A DNA stretch of 64,000 nucleotides from Eretmocerus hayati (lineage: Eukaryota; Arthropoda; Insecta; Hymenoptera; Aphelinidae), in the NCBI GenBank assembly GCA_029851415.1, contig CM056743.1, positions 30,640,405 to 30,704,404 of the forward strand, in the 5' to 3' direction. The notes below the pieces were generated by a model that saw only the letters and a program-made list of their open reading frames with translations, ran no database searches and was not told where the DNA came from. Of this stretch, positions 56,001-64,000 are shown one piece after another (within the stretch, counting starts at the first letter, position 1; each line of letters starts with the position of its first letter). A program made the position numbers and the translations under genes.

Positions 56001-59000
56001 TACCCCGAAAGCTCCACATGAATGCCGTTCGAAAACCACCACTTGTCAATCTCGTGGGTCCCGTATTATACCCATAATGAAAAAGGTGCGACTTTTTTAC
56101 GCAATCTAGGCTCGGCAACTCAGTTGGGGTGGTCACCCATCCGGACACGACCCCCGCCAGACATTGTTTAACCTAGATTTTCGGCCGAAGAGACTCTCAT
56201 ATAGACGCTGCTGATGTTTATTCCTACAAGGTAGAAAATTTCATGAATTTCAACCAAAATTTTCAACAACATTGTGGGGGCATTTCAGCCATGTAGATGA
56301 ATTTCAACCACGTGGTTGAAAATCCATTGCATTTTCTGCGTATATAAAGACGCGAACCAGTGTGTGATAATGTGCTTCAAGCACTATAATGGCGACTTCC
56401 TGCACGGTTTCTGACAAACTTCGGGCGCAGAAAAATCTCCACACACCAACTTTACGCACATGGTTGCATACATATTACGTTCTCATGTGGTATTAAAACA
56501 GCGATGAAAATGCTCGATTCTTTGCAGAAGAAAAAATCGGTATTTCCGTGTCACTCTAAAAAATCATAGTTTATTTATAGATAGATGCAGGAAATCTCGA
56601 CGTTTTAGGGTAAGTAGATCAATAGAAGATCCATAAGTCTAGGCTGAATGACTTCAGTTCCCCTGAGTTATAGAATGAATGACATCAGATGAATATAGAA
56701 TTGCAAAGTTCATTAGTTAACACGTTCACTGCGACGCCGTTTTTTCGTGATTTTATTTCGGTCTGTGAACGTGTTAACGGCAGTTGTAACTCGTTTATCC
56801 CCTCATACATAGGCCCAAAAGGTTCTACGTGGCTCTCTTAAAATTCTCAAGAATCTGTTTTTGCTTCATCATATGACGTTCAAAACGCATGAGATTCCGA
56901 AATCGATACAGCGTTTTTAGATACCTCGCTGGTTGTAATTTTTAATCAGTAGTACAACGAGTATCAGGACAATTAGAATAGAAAAAAATTTGGTAAAAAA
57001 TACCCTTGGATTATTGCATTTTCCAAGTCTGTCGGTACAGCACAGCAGTACATACATCAATCTCACGCAATAACTTGAAATATTGAAATTCCACAAATGT
57101 TTGTGACTTGTGATTAAAAAAAGGACATACCACCCCTATGTAACAGACTCCGGCTCCGACAGTATTGAGCACAAGCGTTATACCCCAAGTGATTCTGTAC
57201 ATATCTTCAAGCTCTGCAACCATCCTGTTGAATTATATTGTAAAATATGAGGAGTAGAAATAACATAACGATCATCATTACAGTTTAGCAGCATCAATAT
57301 GCTACAAGGTGCAAGAATTGGCTCCAAAACATTGAATTATTGCTATAATCAGAAAATCTTTTTTCAACTGGCTGGTGATATTCTCTCTATTATAGAGCAA
57401 GAGACTGCTGTTTCAAATTTAATATAGCTGAGTAAGATTATAAAACTGGCAACGGACTTGTTACAGTACATGTGGCGGATAGACGAACGAATATGCGATG
57501 AATGCATGTACGTGTAAGCCAGTCTAAGATAAATGGACAGTAAAAGTTTATATGAATCTCGAGTCGAGTCTTGTTTTTTCTCGACAAGAAATCGTTCCTA
57601 TGCTATGGATGTTAATGCATAAAAATTTTCCGACGTTCATCCAAAATTGATTACAACTCGAATGTTTCATCATTCATATAAGGACTAGGGCTCTCACTGT
57701 GATCGGGGGTTGCAATTAATCGATTAACCGTTTAACCGATTAAGATCGGGTATGATTATGATGGTTGAAGATCGATTTAACGAATTTCATGGGTTACGGT
57801 TAATTGTATCGGTCTTACGAGTTTTTATTTCCGAATACACTGGCATTGGTAGCGAAGTTACACGTAAGGTAATATTAAGTGTACCGAACATGTCCCCATC
57901 ATCCGATTTTGGAATTGGGCACTGCTTGACTTTCCCGCAAAATTGTCTTACGTTTGTTTTCATGCTGAAATTTTCTATATCAAAATATGAGTCAATAAAA
58001 TTAAGTACATGGTGAATCGTTATTTTCACAAGATATGAGAAGATGAATGATTTTAATCACCCCCAAGTGAATTTTGCGTCTTCCAGAAAATTCAAAGTGA
58101 GTTTTTGAGTTTTTCGTGTTTACACACGTGACAAATCGCCGAGAAAATCGCGTTAAGTAAAACCGTTGTCAAAATTCTTATGTCTAATCAATGTTAATAT
58201 TCCTCAACGCATTTTATTCTCTTTCCCAAGGACCTCAAAATCTTATTATAGAGTTGTAAAACTTCGATTTGGAGCGATTTCATGAGCAAAATACGGAGAT
58301 CGTTTGCAAAAATGGAGGCCAAAATTGGTGTGGACTCAACATGACCCCATACTGTTATCTCGAAAGGGTGTGCAGTATGATTTATCTTTTTTACCGCTCA
58401 GAACGTGTTTATCGCGTCATAATATGTCAGAGTAGTGATTTGTGCTGACGAAAAGCTCCAAATGTGGTTTGACGCCGATAAAAACGATTTTATGCACTTC
58501 ATCGGCAATCTATATCGTCTTAAGGGGATGTCGGAGTCTCACGGCATCAACGAAAAAACACTTTACGCAATGGTTTCTACATCAATTAAGACGAGGGTGG
58601 TCGCAAATGATTCGGAATTTCTTCAAGAATCGGCCTCTGGTACAACCTATGGAAATAAAAGTCTCCCTCGCTCTTGGAGTGAACCAGGAAATGCGCGATA
58701 TTGCGAGTATGATTCTCAGAGATCGCGACCTTGCACCTTAGATCGATTCTTATGACAGATGGAGACGATCGTTCTTATCATTCGCACCAGAGACCGATTT
58801 CTGAAGTAATTCCGAATCTTTTGCGACCACCCCCATCTCAATCGGTGTAAAAATGATTGCGTAAAGTGTTTTCTCGTTCCGCGCGAGACTCCGACATCCC
58901 CTTAAAGAACAGGGGAATGTTGAGTATAACCTCTCGCGAACTCGCAAACGAGAGAGAATCACACTTTGGTGATCATTCTTCGAGGAGATTGAGATATCTT

Positions 59001-62000
59001 GGTTCGGGTTGGTCGAAATTCAGTTTACTCCAATTCGTTTTAAAGGTCTTGTAACAAGCTCTGAAATAAGCTAAGATGCGCTGGAAAACTAAGAACAAGA
59101 GTAAAGTAACTTTATATGTAAGAAATGTCTGAAACTCGGTATGCCAGCAATGATTCTCGATTTTTTTCCCTCATACCCGATAAAATCGAATAACACCGAG
59201 AGCATTTTACTTCAATAGAAATTTCCTTATGCGAGGATAGAATAGATTGAGTGCAGGATTCCTAATGTACAGAGGAATGCTTTTTCGGTTTTACGAAAAT
59301 GAAAAGAAGGATTCATTATAATCTGAAAAATCTATATAACAGTTCACCAACAAAAATGTTTTGTGATTGAAAAAAAGTGTTTATCACGAGCTTTATTGAA
59401 CCAAATTTGAGCCAAGTATTGTGAACATTTTCATCCATTGTAAATTGAGCATCATTGAGTCAGAACGAATATAGTTGTCTGATTCCTCCATTCATATACA
59501 TCGGAGATATAACATATTTAGTGATTCGAATTCTTTATAGATTTTTTATAATCAACTTTCTTACAATGTGAGATTTCACAATTTCATACCTCAAGCACGA
59601 GTTATGCTCATCTATCGCCGAGTTGATGCAGTTTATGGCTGCAAGATGAGAGTCGACATTTGATGAAACTTTGTTTTGCAAAATGTCCATATCTACAGCT
59701 CGCTGTACTCTGACGCTGTAAAAAAAGTTCTCGGTATGAAGCTAAAGCATTCTCGTGAATTACAGTACCCGCTAAAATGAATGAAACACAGATTCCTTCA
59801 CTAAAACAACAATTACTCGGACGTCCTTGGGTCAACGACAATTTTGAAAGAAGCATTCGAAAGATGAGAAAAAAATCTATCAATTCGTGTCCTTTGAAAT
59901 ATTTTTTGCCGCAAAATTCATGATCTCAACTGGCTCCGGAAAGTGAAAAATTTTTCACTTCAATCAATCATCGATCATTTATCGGGTAATCCATGATAGC
60001 GGAAAAATCCTTCCGGGATCTTGTAGCTCTTTTCAAGACCTTTGAAATCATTTTTTTTAACATTACTCAGCGGTTTTTTCACCAGAGTTACGAGTGATCT
60101 GGCAAAGAGAAGTTGGTGCGGGTCGAGGGTACTGGTGATCTAGAGGTATGAGTTTTTTCTTCTTCAAGCTGTCTGAGGTCGTTTCGAGTGCATTCTAAAA
60201 CGTAACTGATTCATACATATTTCATGATTTTCAGAAGATTTTACGTCGGAATCGTGGATTACGCATTTTTTTGTATCTCCGCTACCCTCAACGCGTGTGA
60301 ATTTGCTCTCATTTGCTCACTCGTAACTCGGGTGAAGAAAACCGTAGAGTCATGTATAAAGAAACGATTTTGAAGTTCTTGGAAAGAGCTACAAGATCCC
60401 GCAAAGATCTTTACGCTATAATTATCTGCCGATAAATGATCGATGATTAATTGAAATGAAGAATTTTTCACTTTTCGGAGCCTATGAAAAACATGAGTTT
60501 TGGGTTGAAAAAATTTTTCGGGAAACATAAATTGATAGCTTTTTTCCTCATCTTTCGAATGTTCTATTCATTCTGGCGGGTACTGTATTTTTGATAATCG
60601 TCCAAGTTATGTGGACAACTTTTTATTCTCGACTCACATAAATCAATTCTAATCGATTTCAAACCATTCCTTCGTGAACACTCGTACATCGCACAAATTA
60701 ATTCAAATGTCACCTACTTTCAATATTCAAAGAGAAAAACTTGAATGATTACTAATGAAAAATTGATTGAAATAATATTTATTGAGGATTAGCATGATAA
60801 AAAAAAAAATTTATTGAGGATGAACTCTGCTAGTCTCTTTGGGAACTTCATCGCGGCATATCTAACACATCTTTTATGCAGTTTTAGACAGTGCCGTAGA
60901 TGTTAATTTATGAATTTTTCGATGGAAGTAGGCTTTCCATTGTCAAGACTTTTCTCCTGCATAACGAATATGGTATTACAGATACTTACCCTACAATTTT
61001 TAGAAGACCACAAGAATGATGAACCTGCATTATGTAAGCTATGTCGTGGGCCAAATGTGATGCTCCCATCATCACAAAAGCCATGGTATGAACAACAAAA
61101 TGTATGTAGAAGAACTCTTCGGCGTTCCACGACCGATAGAGTGGTAGAAGCAGTAATCCTCGGTCGATGTGAGTCTTATTGGAATCCAGAAAATATAATG
61201 AAATATCTGTCATGAATGACAGAGTGCCAAAAGTGATGAAAGCCGCATGACCAGCAACTAAATACAGAGAGCAAAATTTTACATAAAATGTCTATTCGAT
61301 CGCTTTTGAGACCAACAAACGAGAAAGATTCTAATCCAAGATTTAAAAACATATGGACTTAGCGATACTTAGTGAGCTGAGAGATTCTAAGCAATGGAAA
61401 TATAGTCACTTACTCGTGTAAATCAAGGCCACTTGTATGCCAGATCCAGACACATTTTGGAGTTGAATCATTTCATCTTCATGTGATAGAGTTTCCCAAT
61501 CTTTCTCCATTTTTTTGAAGATCCTTTGTTTCTTAAGGGAGAAATATCACATGATTGATACCAAAAAAACTATTCGCACATATGAAGAATTTGTATCAAG
61601 ATTCTCAACGAGGTCATGGGCTATAAGGGAGTAATTCTTGCAGATTTTATCAAGTCACTTATGAAGCCTTAAGGCGATGCGGTCACCGTGCACCTTGCAC
61701 GCTGAAAGTTATTTGCACTTTTATCCAGGGTTTGACACGAAACTGATTTTTGAATTTCGGTTCATTTCGGGTCAGGGGGTCAAACTTCTGTGATAATTTC
61801 GGAGATGCAACCGATAATTTTGTTGCCGTGCATTCAACATAAATGGAGATCAATTCCGAAATTCTCACAGGAGTTTGACCCCCCGATCCGAAATGAACCG
61901 AAATTGAAACATCAGTTTCGTGCCAAACCCTGCTCTTATCCGATACACTTGCGATTTGGACTTACAAATACTCATTATCTTCTAGTTTGAGTTCGTTTCC

Positions 62001-62824
62001 TTGTCATTTGGCTCAAATCGCAAGAGAACTGGATAAAGGTGCGACTAATTTGAGCGCAGGCACCTCCTAACCTATAATATAGGCACTTTGTAATTCGCAC
62101 TTTTACCCGATTCTCTTGCGATTTGGATAAAAGTGGAAAAATTGGATAAAAATTTCTTTATTACGAAAGATCTAAAGTTGCATTAACTGTGGAATTTTTA
62201 GGTTAGAGACTCTGGTTAGAGTAATGAAAAATGAATGAGCAAATCTCTACAACCTGGAAAATGACCACCAAAGCCAAGCCCAATATTATATTATCGGACG
62301 CCCCTGTCAAAAGATAAGCGATACATATTGCGGGATTTTTCGTAACCCCCGGTCCGTTTTCAATAAAAAATAAACCAGGGGGGTTAGTTACTTTCCGGAC
62401 AACATGTGTATTACGATCGACAAGTATCCAGCATATATTGATATGACGTCTACATCCTGCTCTCACCACATTGGAAAGCAAATATTTTTATTTCAACTGT
62501 TTGTTCGCTGTACGGCGATCTCAATGAAATTAAAAAAACTATCCATAGAAACGGATTTACCCAGCGGAAACACAAGGCGCGGGTCCGAACCCCGGTCGGG
62601 TCAACTTGGAATTTTTCTGACGAAATTTTCCGGGTTGTTCCCGATCGGGATAAGTACCTTGTGCCTGAAGTACACACCTTATACACTTTGAAATACACAA
62701 ACAACACGAATAAACAACGAAAATTCAAGAATGCAGCCATACCATCAAGAAACTATGTACATACCGTCTACCAAATCTACTTGTGTAATAGCTAAAGTCA
62801 CATCTGCCATCTGGTACTTAATAG
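50099..62824 (-). CDS. odorant receptor (7tm_6), nine exons, 5' end missing
   Basis: A membrane chemoreceptor subunit that would pair with Orco in sensory neurons. Exons: 62765-62824, 62254-62303, 61414-61531, 60990-61257, 59590-59715, 57131-57224, 50752-50891, 50246-50378 and 50099-50149. All junction phases agree and there is no internal stop; the joined part is about 346 residues. Family marks include KKMEKDWETLSHEDE, the AINCINSAIDEH loop, PGQKLIDYNEELSYS and YDTQWYASSW. The C terminus has RLLLIILKSQQT, GGKIMILSMETFSK and GFSFFTLFSSYF. About 45-55 N-terminal residues are absent; that exon is probably beyond the right edge. The 6.2-kb intron between 50891 and 57131 is packed with repeats. 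Function and ligand are unknown. Confidence 0.87.
51541..52257 (+). mobile_element. 5S-rRNA-derived SINE-like element
   Basis: The head (about 51541-51641) matches 5S rRNA. It has TCCGATCATCGAAG, GTTAAGCAATGTTGGGCGCG and TACTTGGATGGATGACCGCC, which cover the internal A and C box promoter regions. A body of about 600 bp follows, then an A-rich tail ending in TAATAATAATAATAA-like repeats. A head from 5S plus such a tail fits a SINE3-type retroposon, though the body is long. It lies in the OR intron, on the strand opposite to the gene. Confidence 0.75.
53260..55643. repeat. 2.4-kb palindrome built of repeated modules
   Basis: The left arm (53260 to about 54163) and right arm (about 54739 to 55643) are inverted copies. 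The middle parts (53698-53994 and 54914-55205) are almost identical; the inner ends have diverged. The 575-bp spacer is not unique. It carries direct repeats of arm pieces, such as CTCAGCGCTGATAT, GAATACGCACAC and ATCGTGCATTCGTT, spaced about 360 bp. Mirror-image ORFs in the two arms result from this symmetry. It lies in the OR intron. Confidence 0.85.
55670..56340. mobile_element. possible MITE with GGTTGAAATTCAACC repeats around a SINE
   Basis: Copies of GTGGTTGAAATTCAACCA and GTTGAAATTCATCGATGTGG (55715-55775) are mirrored by AATTTCAACC-type copies at 56245-56320. These are like the repeats in the MITE at 29105-29562. The 5S-derived piece lies between the two groups. Confidence 0.45.
55880..56200 (-). 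mobile_element. second 5S-rRNA-derived SINE-like element
   Basis: On the minus strand, GTTAAACAATGT is followed by GGCGGGGGTCGTGTCCGGAT and GGGTGACCACCCC. This aligns with the 5S A and C boxes and with the element at 51541. It is more decayed; the far end is not clear. Confidence 0.55.
56716..56780. repeat. short hairpin, GTTAACACGTTCAC ends
   Basis: GTTAACACGTTCAC and GTGAACGTGTTAAC face each other about 35 bp apart. The TTAA within each end hints at a very short piggyBac-like derivative. Confidence 0.45.
57870..58430 (-). repeat. dispersed repeat, copy of 7.5-8.0 kb
   Basis: The reverse complement of this region aligns with 7546-7985: shared pieces include AACACGTTCTGAG, TTTCGAGATAAC, GATCTCCGTATTTTGCTCAT and GGGGACATGTT. 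It lacks the fold-back element, so it acts as an approximate empty site. Confidence 0.55.
58524..58901. mobile_element. TTAA-flanked palindromic MITE
   Basis: The ends GGGGATGTCGGAGTCTC and GAGACTCCGACATCCCC are flanked by TTAA (58520-58523, 58902-58905). The arms pair through most of their length. Same family as 31514-31721. It lies in an OR intron. Confidence 0.75.
59763..60585. mobile_element. palindromic mariner-like MITE next to an OR exon
   Basis: The ends CAGTACCCGCTAAAATGAAT and ATTCATTCTGGCGGGTACTG are flanked by TA (59761-59762, 60586-60587). Long arms pair around GTGAAAAATTTTTCACTT. No transposase. Its left end is 48 bp upstream of the OR exon that starts at 59715. Confidence 0.75.
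61673..62150. mobile_element. piggyBac-like end followed by palindromic repeat
   Basis: Starts after TTAA (61669-61672) with GGCGATGCGGTCACCGTGCA, the same end as the element at 28813. A strong palindrome at 61726-61932 follows (CCAGGGTTTGACACGAAACTG with its complement), then repeated TTGCGATTTGG and ATCGCAAGAGAA pieces. The far end with TTAA was not found. Confidence 0.55.
62560..62715 (+). mobile_element. possible tRNA-derived SINE fragment
   Basis: Contains GGGTCCGAACCCCGG, a good match to the tRNA T-arm and pol III B box, with an A-box-like TTACCCAGCGG about 15 bp before it. That spacing is too short for a real tRNA. It may be a broken tRNA-derived SINE head. Confidence 0.35.
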
Positions 62825-62833
62825 CTAAAAAAG

Positions 62834-62890
62834 TTAGAAGAAGAAGAAGAAGAAGAAGACGAAAAAGAAGAAGAGGAAGAAGAAGAAGGA
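62834..62890. repeat. GAA microsatellite at an OR acceptor
   Basis: About 18 imperfect GAA repeats. On the minus strand they read as CTT repeats and form the polypyrimidine tract right before the acceptor of the OR exon at 62824. Confidence 0.8.
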
Positions 62891-63053
62891 TTCAGCCAAT
62901 GGTTTTGGAGGGACTTCACCATGGAGACTGTAGTAAACGTTTACTATAGTTTCCATGGACTTCACTCCGAGCTTCACTCTGATACTTTGGTCATCTCAGG
63001 GGTTAGCCTCTACATTTGAGGAATCATTTAATTATCTCCGAAAACTTCGACTA

Positions 63054-63851
63054 ACACAGCACAGTGCAAAACTTCCTAAAAGGTGGTATGAGATCTTCTT
63101 CTGCAAAAACGTCGATTGCTCGAGCCCAGATTGATGTACAGGAATTTTGAAAAAAGTATCTTAAAGATGAGAAAAATGCCAACATTTTATAGCTGTTGAT
63201 TTTTTTCTCCACCCTTCTTGATACCTCAAATAGCCGATGTAATTTCAAGGATTTCGAAAAAAAACCGTTTTTACTATATTGGCTGCAATTTGGACGCGGA
63301 TGAAGATAGAACAGTTTTGCAAAGAGCATCTTCAAGAGTGGAAAAAAAGCCACTTGCAATGATTTTTTGATTATTTTGTACGTCGTGCGAATAAGAGTGT
63401 GAGAGCTCTCAAAGTAGCCAGATTCTCGGATTTCCAATGAAATACGGGTGAAAACAGCAGAAAATGGCAAAAAACTACGGTTTTGCCTACTTTGAGAGCT
63501 CATCTCACATTCTTATTCGCACGGGGTAAAAAATAATCAAAAAATCATTGCAAATGGCATTTTTCTGCTCTTCAAGATACATTCTGCGAAATTGTCCTAT
63601 CTTTATCCGCGTCTAAATTACAGCCCATATAGTAAAAACGATTTTTCTCCGGAATCTTTGAAATTACATCAGCCACTTGATGTACCCAGAAGGGCTGAGA
63701 GAAAAATCAAAAGCTATGAAAAGTCAGCATTTTTTCTCATCTTTAAGATGCTTTTTTCAAAATTCCTCTACATCAATCTGAGCTCGAGCAATCGAAGTTT
63801 TGCAAGAGAGAATTTCATACCACTGTTTAGGAATTTTTACACGGTACTGTA
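63054..63851. mobile_element. 800-bp palindromic element
   Basis: The left arm (63054 to about 63440) pairs with the right arm (about 63470 to 63851). Examples are CGCGGATGAAGATAG with CTATCTTTATCCGCG, and TTGATGTACAGGAATTTTG with its partner. The ends (ACACAGCACAGTGC and GCACGGTACTGTAT-like) and flanking TA suggest a mariner-type MITE. The 150-residue ORF across it is an artefact. Confidence 0.65.
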
Positions 63852-64000
63852 TATGGCCAAAAATTCTGGTTTTGACTTTTGATCAATCTTTCCAAAATAT
63901 CTGGAAAAGCTGGGGTTTATTATAAAATATCGAGTGGCTCGATAGAAAAAAAAGTCAAAAAAAAACACGGGTTCTACGATATAAGAGAAATAAAAGCCCT

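Noticed and set aside
62570..62640. A tRNA gene around GGGTCCGAACCCC
   Set aside because: No acceptor-stem or anticodon-arm pairing and the A-to-B box distance is too short.
63051..63503. 150-residue minus-strand ORF
   Set aside because: It lies across a palindromic element and has low-complexity composition; no family resemblance.

Overview
The window is nuclear DNA from an insect, most likely a hymenopteran such as a parasitoid wasp. Genes are split by spliceosomal introns. The DNA is AT-rich, and much of the space is short inverted-repeat DNA transposons. The genus and order are inferred from gene families, not proven. Gene models were built by hand by joining exons at GT/AG sites with matching phase.

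Layout. From 0 to 12.3 kb the DNA is almost all repeats. It holds an 800-bp palindrome, a 4.7-kb fold-back element (2818-7535) with tandem arrays in its arms, a 1.4-kb palindrome and three smaller MITEs. Between them lie the last two exons of an odorant-receptor (OR) gene at 9.7-10.0 kb on the + strand. From 12.9 to 21.45 kb (minus) is a complete five-exon secreted alpha-amylase of 515 residues. All catalytic residues are present and its last exon is only 15 bp. From 23.7 to 24.9 kb and 26.3 to 26.9 kb (minus) are two genes of unknown function. From 28.3 to 36.7 kb is a second repeat block. It includes a three-level nest of transposons and a Tigger-type element with a harbinger-like MITE inside it.

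From 36.9 to 40.1 kb (+) is a six-exon BEN-domain gene. From 43.5 to 46.1 kb (minus) is a five-exon TPR-MYND-SET gene of the SMYD4 type, with an altered SET core motif. From 50.1 to 62.8 kb (minus) are nine exons of an OR gene. Its first exon is not found and probably lies past the right edge. Its introns carry two 5S-rRNA-derived SINE-like elements, a 2.4-kb palindrome of repeated modules and several MITEs.

How the parts relate. The genes do not form a functional cluster. Amylase is a digestive enzyme, the OR is a membrane chemoreceptor, and the BEN and SMYD4 proteins probably act in chromatin or transcription. The two OR loci belong to one lineage: their last two exons are identical in length (133 and 51 bp) and close in sequence. 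The most unusual material is repeat architecture: the giant fold-back element with an approximate empty site elsewhere in the window, the 53.3-55.6 kb palindrome, the 5S-derived SINEs and the nested insertions.
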